A stretch of DNA of 64,000 nucleotides from Mycolicibacterium sp. 018/SC-01/001 (GCF_007096635.1 NZ_VKAA01000017.1:1-64000), one strand, 5' to 3'; positions 18,074 to 27,201 are shown, counted from the first letter of the stretch. Made by a program: numbers and translations. The notes: generated from the letters alone by a model not told the origin.

Positions 18074-19491
18074 TGATCCCGTTCGCAGCCAGCGCGCACG
18101 CTCCCGTCGGGCTGTCGATCCTGTCCGGGACACCGCGCCCACCGGCGCCGTTCCTGATCACTCCGGCCTCGACCTCGTCAGCACTCACCGCCTACCGTCG
18201 ACTGCGCCGGGACGAGTTCGTTTCCGCTCAGGGCCTGTTCACGGGTTCCGACCGTGACGACATCGACGACGATCCGCGCACAGTCGTCCTGGTGGCCACC
18301 GCTCCCGACGGGCATGTGCTTGGGGGAGTCCGGCTGGCCCCGGCCACCGACCCCGACATCGGATGGTGGACCGGGAGCCGTCTGGTGGTCCACCCCGGCG
18401 TCCGGTCCGACGGTGTGGGACCGGCGCTGGTGCGGGCGGCGTGCGCCCACGCCGAATCGGCCGGTGTGCTCCGATTCGAGGCGACGGTGCAGCGGCGATA
18501 CTCCCGATTGTTCGAAGCCCTGGGATGGGATCTCGTGGGGGAGCGGATGGTCGCTGGCCAGGAGCACGCATGGATGCGGTGGCCGATCGCCTCGATCCAA
18601 CGACTCGCCACCGCCACCAAGGCGTTCCTGGGTGATGCGTTGGCACCCCTGCGTTCTGTGCCCGGGGCGCTCGGGCCGGCAGGGTATGTGGGTGACGACG
18701 GCGTGCCGGTGCCGGGAAGCGATCTGATCGCCGCGTGCGACGCGATCATCCCGTCGATGGTGGAACGCGACCCTGAATGGGCCGGCTGGTGTTCGGTTCT
18801 GGTCAACGTCAACGATCTGGCCGCCATGGGAGCGCGCCCCATCGGTCTTCTCGACGCCGTCGGTGCCCCCAACAGAGCGCTCCTGGACAGGGTGATCTCC
18901 GGCGTCGCTCGAGCATCCGCGGCCTGGCAGGTCCCGGTGCTCGGCGGACACACACAGCTCGGTGTGCCGGCGGCCCTGTCCGTCACGGCGCTGGGACGCA
19001 GCAGCGCTCCGGTGCGAGCGGGGGGAGCCGCGGTGGGGGACACGGTGCGGTTGACCGCAGACCTCTCCGGTCAATGGCGGCCGGGATATCAGGGGCGGCA
19101 GTGGGATTCGACCAGTCGGCGCAGCAGCGCCGACCTGGTGGCCATGACGGGTCTGGTGGCGCAGTCGATGCCGGCGTCCGCCAAAGACGTGAGCATGGCC
19201 GGCATCGGCGGCACCCTGGGCATGATGGCCGAAGCGTGTGGCACCGGAGCCGAGATCGACGTGGCGTCGGTGCCGCGTCCCGTCGATGCGGCGATGGGGG
19301 ACTGGCTCACCTGCTTCCCGGGATTCGGGATGCTGACCGCCGGACCCGAGTCCGCGCAGGCCTTGCCCGCCGGGGTCGACAGCGCCGAATGCGGTGTGCT
19401 GACGACCGAACCCGGAGTACGCCTGCGGTGGCCCGACGGAGTCGTGACCGGTGCGCTCGCGCCTGCGGTGACGGGACTGGGGCCGTCGTAG
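18073..19491 (+). CDS. GNAT acyltransferase fused to AIR-synthase-like domain (MSMEG_0567/Sll0786-Sll0787)
   Basis: 472 residues with two domains. The first 165 residues are an N-acyltransferase of the GNAT fold (LVATAPDGHVLGGVRLAPAT; VVHPGVRSDGVGPALVRAAC is the acyl-CoA loop). Residues from about 180 are a PurM/AIR-synthase-type ATP-binding domain (VNVNDLAAMGARPIGLLDAV; VPVLGGHTQLGVPAALSVTA; MAGIGGTLGMM). In Pseudomonas and cyanobacteria these are separate genes (NitE and NitF; Sll0786 and Sll0787), so this is a natural fusion, known in mycobacteria. The ATG overlaps the radical SAM stop (TGATG); a GTG three bases earlier is also possible. Likely role: activate and acylate a cluster product. 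Confidence 0.9.
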   Translation: MIPFAASAHAPVGLSILSGTPRPPAPFLITPASTSSALTAYRRLRRDEFVSAQGLFTGSDRDDIDDDPRTVVLVATAPDGHVLGGVRLAPATDPDIGWWTGSRLVVHPGVRSDGVGPALVRAACAHAESAGVLRFEATVQRRYSRLFEALGWDLVGERMVAGQEHAWMRWPIASIQRLATATKAFLGDALAPLRSVPGALGPAGYVGDDGVPVPGSDLIAACDAIIPSMVERDPEWAGWCSVLVNVNDLAAMGARPIGLLDAVGAPNRALLDRVISGVARASAAWQVPVLGGHTQLGVPAALSVTALGRSSAPVRAGGAAVGDTVRLTADLSGQWRPGYQGRQWDSTSRRSSADLVAMTGLVAQSMPASAKDVSMAGIGGTLGMMAEACGTGAEIDVASVPRPVDAAMGDWLTCFPGFGMLTAGPESAQALPAGVDSAECGVLTTEPGVRLRWPDGVVTGALAPAVTGLGPS

Positions 19492-19501
19492 GCTACAGCC
19501 G

Positions 19502-20338
19502 ATGACATCGGTGACCTTGGCTGCGGTGGCCGCGAACTTCGGGCGCGACCTCCCTCGATGTGTCGAGAAGATCGTCGGCATCATCGCATCTGCCCGGCAG
19601 GACGGCGTCGATCTGCTCGTCCTGCCGGACGCGTGCCTGGGTGGGTACATCGGCGACTTTCGCGCCCCGGACCCGGCGGATCCACCGCCCGCTCTCGACC
19701 CCGACGGACCCGAGATCGCCGACGTCATCGCGGCGGCGGGGCCGATGACCGTCTGCCTGGGGTATGCAGAGGCAGCTGCTGGCGGCGGCCGGTACAACGC
19801 CGCCATCTGCGTCACCGGTGACGGCGTCCTGGGCACCTATCGCAAGGTGCATCAGCCGGCAGGCGAGTCATTGACCTACCTTGCTGGTGATGGGTTTTCG
19901 GCGTTCGACACCCCCGTCGGAAAGCTCGGGATGCTGATCGACTACGACAAGACCTTCCCCGAAGCGGCACGCACGCTGGCGGCCGACGGCGCGCACGTCA
20001 TCGCCGCGCTGTCGGCGTGGCCGGCGAGCATCACCGATCGCGCTTCTCGGCTACCCGCCGATCGTCAGTCCCGCCTGTTCGACCTATACGACTGTGCTCG
20101 CGCCGCCGAGAACCAGGTGGTGCTGGTGTCGTCCAATCAGACCGGTGTGATGGGCAACCTGCGCTTCCTGGGTCAGGCCAAAGTGGTGGGGCCGGGCGGG
20201 GACATTCTCTCGACCACTCGTGCCAAAGGCGGGCTGGCAAGAGCGGAGATCGACGTGGAGGCCGAGATCAGCCGCGCCCGCAAGGTACTCAACCACCTCG
20301 CGGAGCTGCGACCGGACACCTACCGGAGCGGATCGTGA
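19502..20338 (+). CDS. Nitrilase-fold protein lacking catalytic Glu and Cys (probable pseudoenzyme)
   Basis: 278 residues, clearly a paralogue of the nitrilase five genes upstream (NRYNAA-like core, GTYRKVHQPAGESLTYLAGD, LSAWPAS). However, the catalytic Glu is Asp43 (LPDACLGGY) and the nucleophilic Cys is Asp147 (MLIDYDKTFPE); only the Lys (115) remains. It cannot use the normal thioimidate mechanism. The reading frame is intact with normal codon use, so it is kept under selection. It may be a regulatory or structural partner of the active nitrilase, or bind a product. M. smegmatis has a gene in the same place (MSMEG_0566). Confidence 0.9.
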   Translation: MTSVTLAAVAANFGRDLPRCVEKIVGIIASARQDGVDLLVLPDACLGGYIGDFRAPDPADPPPALDPDGPEIADVIAAAGPMTVCLGYAEAAAGGGRYNAAICVTGDGVLGTYRKVHQPAGESLTYLAGDGFSAFDTPVGKLGMLIDYDKTFPEAARTLAADGAHVIAALSAWPASITDRASRLPADRQSRLFDLYDCARAAENQVVLVSSNQTGVMGNLRFLGQAKVVGPGGDILSTTRAKGGLARAEIDVEAEISRARKVLNHLAELRPDTYRSGS

Positions 20339-20340
20339 CG

Positions 20341-21417
20341 ATGCGCGTCGCCCTGCTGACGTATTCGACCAAACCGCGCGGCGGCGTGGTGCACACGCTG
20401 AACCTGGCCGAGGCACTGGCGCATCGCGGGGTCGATGTGACGGTGTGGTCGTTGGCGCGCGCCGGTGACCGTGGTTTCTTCCGCGCTGTCGATCCGGCCG
20501 TGACCGTGAAGCTCGTCGAGTTCATCGATCTGCCCGGGGATACCGTCACCGACCGGATCGTGCGCTCCATCGCGACACTGCGAGACGCGTTCTCTGCGAA
20601 CGATTTCGACATCGTGCATGCCCAGGACTGCATCAGTGCCAATGCCGTGGGCCGGTGTATCCGTACGATTCACCATCTTGACCAATTCACGACGCCCGTG
20701 CTGGCGGAGTGCCACGAGCGCGCCATCGTCGAGCCGTACGCCCGGATCTGTGTCTCTCGTGCGGTGGCCGACGAAGTTTGCGCCGGGTGGGGATTGGCGC
20801 CGACGGTGATACCGAATGGTGTGCAGGCGCAACGGTTCATCGATGCTTCGGACGACACCGCTGCGCAGGAACAGTGGCGCTCAGACCTGGGCCGGTACGT
20901 CCTGGCGGTCGGAGGTATCGAACCGCGCAAAGGAACGGTGGATCTGGTCGGCGCCATGGCAGTGTTGCGAGAGCACGAGCCTGCAGTCTCGCTGGTGATC
21001 GCGGGCGGTGAAACTCTCTTCGACTATCGCGAGTATCGGTCGGCATTCGACGAGCGTTGCGCTGAAGTGGGCGTCGCGCCGGTGATTCTCGGAACCGTCG
21101 AGAATGACGCCCTGCCGAGTCTGGTTGCCGCATGCGAGGTTTTCGCCTTTCCGTCCACCAAGGAGGGGTTCGGCCTGGCCGCCATGGAGGCATTGGCCGC
21201 GGGCAGGCCCGTGGTGGCGCGCGACCTTCCGGTCCTGCGTGAAGTGTTCGGCGATAGCGTGGCGTACGCCTCCACGCCGGCGGATTTCGCGGCTCGACTG
21301 CGGGAAGCCATTGCGGCGCCGCCCGATCCGGCGCGTGGTCGCGCCTTGGCGTCGAGCATGACCTGGGACGCCGCGGCTGCCGCGCATATCGAGTTCTATC
21401 GGCGTGCGGCCTCATGA
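20341..21417 (+). CDS. MSMEG_0565 family glycosyltransferase (GT4 type)
   Basis: 358-residue GT-B glycosyltransferase. The N-terminus MRVALLTYSTKPRGGVVHTL matches the family opening; the C-terminal donor-binding part has LAVGGIEPRKGTVDLV and the E-x7-E-like motif in AFPSTKEGFGLAAMEALAAG. It closes the Nit1C cluster in mycobacteria and may glycosylate its product, which is otherwise unknown. A GTG at 20335 in the same frame overlaps the previous stop and is an alternative start; ATG at 20341 fits the family. A broken copy of its C-terminal half lies at 28320-28853. Confidence 0.9.
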   Translation: MRVALLTYSTKPRGGVVHTLNLAEALAHRGVDVTVWSLARAGDRGFFRAVDPAVTVKLVEFIDLPGDTVTDRIVRSIATLRDAFSANDFDIVHAQDCISANAVGRCIRTIHHLDQFTTPVLAECHERAIVEPYARICVSRAVADEVCAGWGLAPTVIPNGVQAQRFIDASDDTAAQEQWRSDLGRYVLAVGGIEPRKGTVDLVGAMAVLREHEPAVSLVIAGGETLFDYREYRSAFDERCAEVGVAPVILGTVENDALPSLVAACEVFAFPSTKEGFGLAAMEALAAGRPVVARDLPVLREVFGDSVAYASTPADFAARLREAIAAPPDPARGRALASSMTWDAAAAAHIEFYRRAAS

Positions 21418-22180
21418 TGCGGGAGGTGACGGGCGCGCCGACGTCGGTGGCGACGCCCATGATTTGACCTCACAATGGGTAGGTGCCGGTGCGTGAAGGC
21501 GGCAGTCGCGTTGAGGTTGTCGTTGGCAGCTGAAATTTTCTATTGGCCTTGCCGCCATCTGGATTGTCCTGATTGCCCGTCGTGCATTGGCGTGTTCCTT
21601 GCACGAGTGTCCAGTCGCCTCGGAAGATCGGGATGGCCGGCGCAGGCCGATGTCGACTTGATCACGACGACCGGTTCGATCGCCGACGCCGGCATGGGCA
21701 CGGTGGTGCGTCCGGTGGTGAGGCCGCGCTTCGTGCCCCATCCCCTGCAGTGGATTTCGATTCGTGCACCGACCGAGGCGGGGCCTTCGCCGCGCTAGGA
21801 GCGTGTGAAGGCCAGAAGGGATGAATAGGCGGAAATGGCGTAGCGACCAAGATGTCCGCGATGGCGGCGCCGCCAACGGTCCGCCAGTCGCCGAGCAGCT
21901 CTGCACCAACAGCCGCCGTGCTCGTCAATACGACACCAGCGCGCGACGTCGGCCGGGGTTTGACTGGACGCGTGTCATCGTGCTTTTCTGCGGCGGATCG
22001 AGAATCCGCTGACCATGCTGATCCGACGTTCCCGAACCACGCCAGCACAGGCGGCAATGACGACGTCGTTCGGGGCAGGTTTCACCCGGCAGCAACACCC
22101 ATCGCATCTCTCGCGCGGGTCGATTGCTACGGGCGCGTCAATACACGTTCTGCGGGCTGCGCCGTACCACTTTGAGTGAT
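21418..22180. other. No convincing gene
   Basis: About 760 bases between the Nit1C glycosyltransferase and the GAF-ANTAR gene. Open frames exist on both strands but none has family-like sequence or a credible ribosome site. A minus-strand stretch around 21480-21650 reads like protein in one frame but has no start and an upstream stop, so it may be a gene remnant that I cannot name. Confidence 0.4.
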
Positions 22181-22211
22181 TTGTCATCATTTGGAAAGAT
22201 TTGGCGATAGT
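22181..22211 (+). promoter_or_regulatory. Candidate promoter for GAF-ANTAR gene
   Basis: TTGTCA (22181-22186) and GATAGT (22206-22211) are separated by 19 bases in a locally AT-rich stretch, about 65 bases before the first possible start. The spacing is slightly long, so this is tentative. Confidence 0.25.
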
Positions 22212-22373
22212 GTGATGGCCTCTACGTTCAGGGGTGAGGGTGACGGGCAGAAAGAATGCACCTCGAGGCGAGGGCATGCCGAAGCGTGACGAGACGTCCA
22301 CTGAGCGCGGAAAGATTCTCGAGGCGCTGCAACAGGTCGAGTTCCTGCAGCGCACTGGTGCGCCGATCTGGAG

Positions 22374-22991
22374 GTGGCGCTGCTGGATCTCACAGCAATC
22401 AGCGTGGCCTCGGTGCCGGGGGCGCGCTTTGCGGGAACGACAGTCTTCAACACTCAGGGAAAAAGCGTGACCACGTTGGCGGCAACGCACCCGCTCGCGA
22501 GCGTCGTTGACGAGATCCAGTTCGCTACTGGCGAGGGCCCGTGCTTGTCCGCCGCGTGGAACCATCACACCATCGTGATAGACGACATGGCGACTGAAAC
22601 ACGTTGGCCCCGTTTTCAGGCGCAGACCATGGTTCAGACTCCAATTCGATCGGTGATGTCTTTTCGGCTGTTCGACGACGGCCAACTTCTCGCGGCGCTC
22701 AATTTCTTCGCCGAGTCAGCCGGGGTGTTCGACGAGGAGTCTGTTGAGCTGGGACTCATCTTTGCCGCGCATCTGGCGGTCGCCTGGAGCGGCATGAATC
22801 GTGAGCAGCACTTCCGTAGCGCGCTGGCCAGCCGCGACATCATCGGGCAAGCCAAGGGCATGTTGATGGAACGCTTCGACATCACTGCGCCAGCCGCCTT
22901 TGAGTTGTTGCGCCGCTTGTCACAAGAATCGAATACCAAACTTCATGACGTCGCCGAACGCATAGTGAGCGCCGGTCGTCAACGAGATTGA
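22374..22991 (+). CDS. GAF and ANTAR domain protein (possibly frameshifted at its 5' end)
   Basis: 205 residues as read from GTG 22374. A GAF domain (about 1-140, SVASVPGARFAGTTVFNTQG) is followed by an ANTAR RNA-binding domain (SRDIIGQAKGMLMERFDITA, then AAFELLRRLSQ). ANTAR proteins bind paired hairpins in nascent RNA and prevent termination. Just upstream, in another frame from ATG 22276, lies MPKRDETSTERGKILEALQQ continuing to about 22362, which looks like the natural N-terminal helix; one added base near 22363 would join the two parts. Either the gene has a fresh frameshift or it uses the internal GTG. No ribosome site is obvious at GTG 22374. Confidence 0.75.
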   Translation: MALLDLTAISVASVPGARFAGTTVFNTQGKSVTTLAATHPLASVVDEIQFATGEGPCLSAAWNHHTIVIDDMATETRWPRFQAQTMVQTPIRSVMSFRLFDDGQLLAALNFFAESAGVFDEESVELGLIFAAHLAVAWSGMNREQHFRSALASRDIIGQAKGMLMERFDITAPAAFELLRRLSQESNTKLHDVAERIVSAGRQRD

Positions 22992-23438
22992 TTGACTGAA
23001 AGTGTTGTCAACTGACGCTTCTGATAAGCACCAGCTCTGCTCGGGTAGCGGCGACCAAGCGACCAGGCTTTCGATTCAGTCGACGTCGTGAAATCCACCG
23101 GGGCCAATCCCTGACACCTTCTGCGGGCGCGGAAAGCGTCGATACGATCAGGGTGCGGTCGAACGCTCACATCGACCTCGCGATCAACCAGAGGCTGCGT
23201 GTCGTACTGGCCAACACGGCGTTGCGAGCAGCGCATTTGATGGTGGTCGCTTCTACTGCAGACACACCGTTTCGCACTCGTCACTCCAATGACAGCCGAG
23301 TGGCGGCCCCGGGCCACTCACCCACCGGTCCGGTTATCGAACGAGCCCGGATGCCGCGCCCTCGATCACCAGGATGACACGACGGTCCGTGCACTCAACG
23401 TCGCCGGCTTGATTCCCCGAGGCCACGTACGCTCTCGG
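22992..23438. other. No gene recognised
   Basis: About 450 bases between the GAF-ANTAR gene and the end of the minus-strand MmpL operon. Short open frames on both strands have no family resemblance. No hairpin with a T-tract was seen. Confidence 0.4.
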
Positions 23439-23909
23439 TCACGGAACAGGCTGAGGCACCGGCTGTTTCGGCAACCGCTTCTTCAGACGGGCGGTCTTGC
23501 GCATCTGGATGATGAGGTTGGTGGCGGTGAACATGGGGATGACGCCGAGGAAGGTGCGCTCGGAAGCCTGATGGCCGTGCAGGTACTCCAGACTTCCGAA
23601 AACGTAGAAGATCCCCATGGTCATGAACGCGGTGGGAATGCTGTAGGCCAAGGGGGACCTGCGGATGTCGATGATGCGGCGGGCGAGGTCGACCTCCTCG
23701 TCGGTCATGGGCTCGCCTTTGCGCAGCTTGCGTATCGCCTTCTGGTAGCTGTTGAGCTCCTCGGCGCCCGGAAGGGCCCGAAGCGCCAGGAGTCGGCGGA
23801 CGTAGAGGGTCGCCAGGCCCGCCAGGATGACTTCGACGCCGAGGGCGACGAACATGAGCAGGCCCCACAGCCCGAGGCCCGCGGTGTGGGTACTGGTGTC
23901 GATGCTCAT
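23439..23909 (-). CDS. Small membrane protein of the MmpS/MmpL operon
   Basis: 156 residues with hydrophobic segments at about 13-36 (GLWGLLMFVALGVEVILAGL), 85-105 and possibly one near 120-135, and a basic C-terminal tail (RKTARLKKRLPKQ). I do not recognise a named family. It starts on the MmpL stop (ATGA overlap), so it is made from the same transcript and may be an accessory subunit of the transporter. The ATG at 23909 is preferred over an upstream in-frame start because of this overlap. Confidence 0.8.
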   Translation of the reverse strand: MSIDTSTHTAGLGLWGLLMFVALGVEVILAGLATLYVRRLLALRALPGAEELNSYQKAIRKLRKGEPMTDEEVDLARRIIDIRRSPLAYSIPTAFMTMGIFYVFGSLEYLHGHQASERTFLGVIPMFTATNLIIQMRKTARLKKRLPKQPVPQPVP

Positions 23910-26764
23910 CGGGACGCTCCGGTGACAACAGCGGGCACGGGGGTACGGCGGGGCCGGACCCGCACCAGCGTGGGCCACCAGAACCACGGCCCGAGCAGAC
24001 GGATGAGTGTCGGTACGAAGAAGGTGCGCACGATCAAGGTGTCCAGCAGCAGGCCGATGCAGACGGTGGAGCCGACCTGGGCGATGGTCTTCAGATCACT
24101 GGCCAGCATCGCCAGCATGGTGAACGCGAACACCAATCCCGCCGAGGTGACCACGCCGCCGGTGCTGCCGAGCGCACGGATCAGCCCGGTGTGCAGCCCG
24201 GTGGTCTGGATCCTGCCGCCGATCTCCTCCTTCACCCGGGCGATGAGCAGGAGGTTGTAGTCCGAGCCCACGGCCACCAGGATGACGAACGTGATCGGCA
24301 GGACCAGCCAATGCAGGTGCAACCCGATCAGGTGCTGCCACAGCAGGATCGACAGCCCGAACGCACCCGCGAACGAGAACGCCACCGTGCCGGGAATGAC
24401 GATCGCGGCCATCAGACTGCGGGTGAGGATCAACATGATCAGGAAGATCAACACGAAGGCAGCGATGGCGACGATGGTCAAGTCCGATCGGGCGTACTCC
24501 TTGATGTCCTTGTTCTGCGATGCCGCACCGCCGATGTAGATCTTGGACCCGGCCAGCGACGTCTCTTTGAGCGCGGCCCGGATCGCGTCGGGGAATTGGT
24601 CGACGTGGTCGATTCCCTCGGGCGCCATGGCGTTGCCCTCGTGGGTGACGACGAACCGCGCGGCTTTACCGTCCGGGGACATGTTCAACCGCAGGTCGGT
24701 CTTGACGTCGTCGTTGTCGAAACCTTCTCGGGGCATGTAGAAGTAATCGTCGCTGCGGGACCTGTCGAAGTCGTTGCCCACGTTGACCTGATCGAAGAAC
24801 GTCTGATCGGTCTGCGTGGACTGCAGGTGCGCCGGACCGTAGTTGTTGACGATGATGGTCTGCAGCGCCTGGGTCTCGTCGCGGGTGATCTTGAGCTGCG
24901 CCACCATCTGCGGCATCAGCGCGTCTACCGCCTGAAGATCGGTCACCGTCTTGTGAATCTGTTCGTCCAGAGCGTCGATTCCGTCCAGGGAATCGAACAG
25001 AGAGCGCATGGCAAAGCACACCGGGATGTCGTAGCAGTGCGGCTCCCAGTAGAAGTACGCCTTGAGCGGCCGGAAGGTGTCGTCGAGGTTGGAGATGTCG
25101 TCGTTGACCTCGTCAGTGACGGAAGCCAAGTTCTCCGCCGTCAGCGTCGTCGTATGCAGGTCGTCGGCCAGCTGCTGGGTGAGGTCGATCGTCTTGCCCA
25201 GGGTGGCGACGGTCTGGGCCTGGATGTCGGCCTGCTGGTCGGTGTTGTCGTTGGCGTGTTCGTTGAACGGCAGTTGTTGACCCGCCGCGCCACCCTGAAC
25301 GGTGAACAGGTACGGCACGTTGGCGTGGTCGAGTGGTCGGCCCAGCGGTCGGGTGACGCTCTGCACCATCGCCACTCCGGGAAGGCGCACCAGTTCCTTG
25401 GCGACTCGATCCAGCGAGATGAAGTCGGCCGAATTGCGCATGTCGTGGTCGGATTCGACCATCAGCATCTCGGTGAACAGCTTGCTGGGGGAGAAGTGTC
25501 GATCCGCGGCGGCGAAGCCCTCATTGGCCGCGCCGGTCGGGGGCTGATAAGCCCGGTCGTCGTAACTCACGCTGTAGGTCGGCACGAAGATCGCCCCGGC
25601 CAGCACCACCGCCATGCTGGCGGCGAGGATCGGCCCGGGCCAGCGCACGACGCTCGCCCCGATGCGTCGGTACAACCGGCCGCGAGTCGCCACTTTCGGA
25701 TCGAAAAGACCGAACAGAGAGCCGAGGGTCAGCAGAGCCGGCGCCAGTGTCAACGCCGCGGCAATGGTGAACAGCATGCTGATGGCCACTGCCGGACCCA
25801 TGGTGTGGAAGTAGTCCAGCCGCGCGAACGTCAGGCAGAAGCACGACCCGGCGATGGTCAATCCGGAGCCGATGATGATCGGAGACACGGCTCGGTAGGC
25901 CGTGTAGTAGGCCTCCTCCCGGCTTTCCCCCAATCGTCGCGCTTCGTGGTAGCGGCCCATCAGGAAGATGCCGTAGTCGGTGCCGGCGCCTAGTGTCAGC
26001 GACACCACGATGTTCACCGCGAACGACGACATCGGGATGAACCCGTAGTGCCCCAGCGTCGAGACGATGCCCTTGGCGATGAGAATTTCGAACAGCACGC
26101 TGTACATGGGGACGGCGACGTTGGCGAGCCCGCGGTACACCAGGAGCAGCATCACCAGGATCAGAATGATCGTGACGATGGTGATGTTGTTGAGGCTGTT
26201 GTTGGCGATCGACAACGTGTCCGAGGCCATCGGCGCCGATCCGCTGACGAAGACTTTCAGGCCCTGCGGTGGGGGATCCTTGTCGATGATGTCGCGCACG
26301 GCGGCGACGGATTCGTTCGCCTGGATCTGACCGACGTTGCCCGCCAGTCGCAGTAGGAGATATGCCGACTTCCCGTCGATGCTCTGCGCGCCCGCCGCGG
26401 TGACGGGGCTGCCCCACAGGTCCATCGCGTACTGGACGTGTCTCCTGTCGTTGTTCAGTCGCACGACCAGGTCGTTGTAGTAGGCGTGTTCGGCCTGGCC
26501 CAGCGGATGGTCGGCTTCCAGGACGACCATGGTCAAGCTCGTCGAGTTGGACTCATGGAACTTCTCGCCGATGTGCAACAGCGCGGCCTGCGACGGCGCG
26601 TAGGTGGGCACTTCGGGGCCGGCGAGTTCGGTGGCGACGTCTTCGACCTTGGGTACGAAGGTGTTCGTCGTGACCGCGAACAGCGCCCAGAATATGATGA
26701 TCGGAATCGCCAGGGCGCGAACCATTCTCGGGACGAACGGCCTCTTCGCTTGGTGCGCGCTCAC
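23906..26764 (-). CDS. mmpL: MmpL family RND transporter
   Basis: 952 residues in the MmpL pattern: membrane helix at about 18-36 (LAIPIIIFWALFAVTTNTFV), a large periplasmic loop, helices 2-6 (IVTIILILVMLLLVYRGLAN ... LGAGTDYGIFLMGRYHEARR, the family signature), a second periplasmic loop rich in coiled-coil, and helices 7-12. Members export lipids, siderophores or drugs using the proton gradient. GTG at 26764 was chosen because it overlaps the MmpS stop as GTGA and begins the family-typical VSAHQAKRPFVPRMV. The substrate is unknown; the MarR gene divergent from the operon suggests a drug or fatty-acid inducer. Confidence 0.92.
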   Translation of the reverse strand: MSAHQAKRPFVPRMVRALAIPIIIFWALFAVTTNTFVPKVEDVATELAGPEVPTYAPSQAALLHIGEKFHESNSTSLTMVVLEADHPLGQAEHAYYNDLVVRLNNDRRHVQYAMDLWGSPVTAAGAQSIDGKSAYLLLRLAGNVGQIQANESVAAVRDIIDKDPPPQGLKVFVSGSAPMASDTLSIANNSLNNITIVTIILILVMLLLVYRGLANVAVPMYSVLFEILIAKGIVSTLGHYGFIPMSSFAVNIVVSLTLGAGTDYGIFLMGRYHEARRLGESREEAYYTAYRAVSPIIIGSGLTIAGSCFCLTFARLDYFHTMGPAVAISMLFTIAAALTLAPALLTLGSLFGLFDPKVATRGRLYRRIGASVVRWPGPILAASMAVVLAGAIFVPTYSVSYDDRAYQPPTGAANEGFAAADRHFSPSKLFTEMLMVESDHDMRNSADFISLDRVAKELVRLPGVAMVQSVTRPLGRPLDHANVPYLFTVQGGAAGQQLPFNEHANDNTDQQADIQAQTVATLGKTIDLTQQLADDLHTTTLTAENLASVTDEVNDDISNLDDTFRPLKAYFYWEPHCYDIPVCFAMRSLFDSLDGIDALDEQIHKTVTDLQAVDALMPQMVAQLKITRDETQALQTIIVNNYGPAHLQSTQTDQTFFDQVNVGNDFDRSRSDDYFYMPREGFDNDDVKTDLRLNMSPDGKAARFVVTHEGNAMAPEGIDHVDQFPDAIRAALKETSLAGSKIYIGGAASQNKDIKEYARSDLTIVAIAAFVLIFLIMLILTRSLMAAIVIPGTVAFSFAGAFGLSILLWQHLIGLHLHWLVLPITFVILVAVGSDYNLLLIARVKEEIGGRIQTTGLHTGLIRALGSTGGVVTSAGLVFAFTMLAMLASDLKTIAQVGSTVCIGLLLDTLIVRTFFVPTLIRLLGPWFWWPTLVRVRPRRTPVPAVVTGASR

Positions 26765-27201
26765 GCGGATTTGACTCGGCAGGTGACGTCGGCGTCCTGG
26801 CGCGTTGCGGTCTGTTCGTCGCGGACGACATTGTCGACCAGAATTCGGCAACCGATGGTGCCGCCGTGGACCTGAGCGGAGATACTTCCGGACACGACGC
26901 TGAGGTTGGTGGTCTCAACGTGGGACCACGGCAGCTCGGTGAGGTCCACCTTGTGCGGGTAGCCGTCGATGTCGATGTAGGACAGCATGCCGCCGCTTCC
27001 GACGTCGCCGGTCAACTCGTACGTCATCCGTTTGGGCGTGAACTCTTCGGGTGCCTGGGGCGGATTGACCGCGAGCACCGGACCGGGCGCCGAGGACTGA
27101 TGCGCTTTGTACATGCCCAGCCCGCCGATGGCGAGCGCGATGACGACCACCAAGGGCAACCACCACCGCGCTAGGACGGCCCGGGCCTGTGGTCGACGCA
27201 C
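26761..27201 (-). CDS. mmpS: MmpS family protein
   Basis: 146 residues: one N-terminal membrane helix (about 15-34, WLPLVVVIALAIGGLGMY) and an exported beta-rich domain with two cysteines (G-C-R-I and V-T-C-R-V) near the end, as in MmpS4/MmpS5. It is the adaptor partner of the MmpL that follows. The GTG at 27201 has GAGGAG eight bases upstream on the minus strand; a longer frame reaching 27297 lacks such a site and is not family-like. Confidence 0.9.
   Translation of the reverse strand: MRRPQARAVLARWWLPLVVVIALAIGGLGMYKAHQSSAPGPVLAVNPPQAPEEFTPKRMTYELTGDVGSGGMLSYIDIDGYPHKVDLTELPWSHVETTNLSVVSGSISAQVHGGTIGCRILVDNVVRDEQTATRQDADVTCRVKSA

Noticed and set aside
21412..21909. 165-codon minus-strand frame between the glycosyltransferase and GAF-ANTAR genes
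   Set aside because: No recognisable motif and a low-complexity Arg/Pro-rich sequence; a different frame in the same region also looks protein-like, so neither can be supported.
24191..25993. 600-codon plus-strand frame across the MmpL gene
   Set aside because: Composition is typical of an antisense shadow (many R, D, Q, H) and the MmpL signature lies on the other strand.
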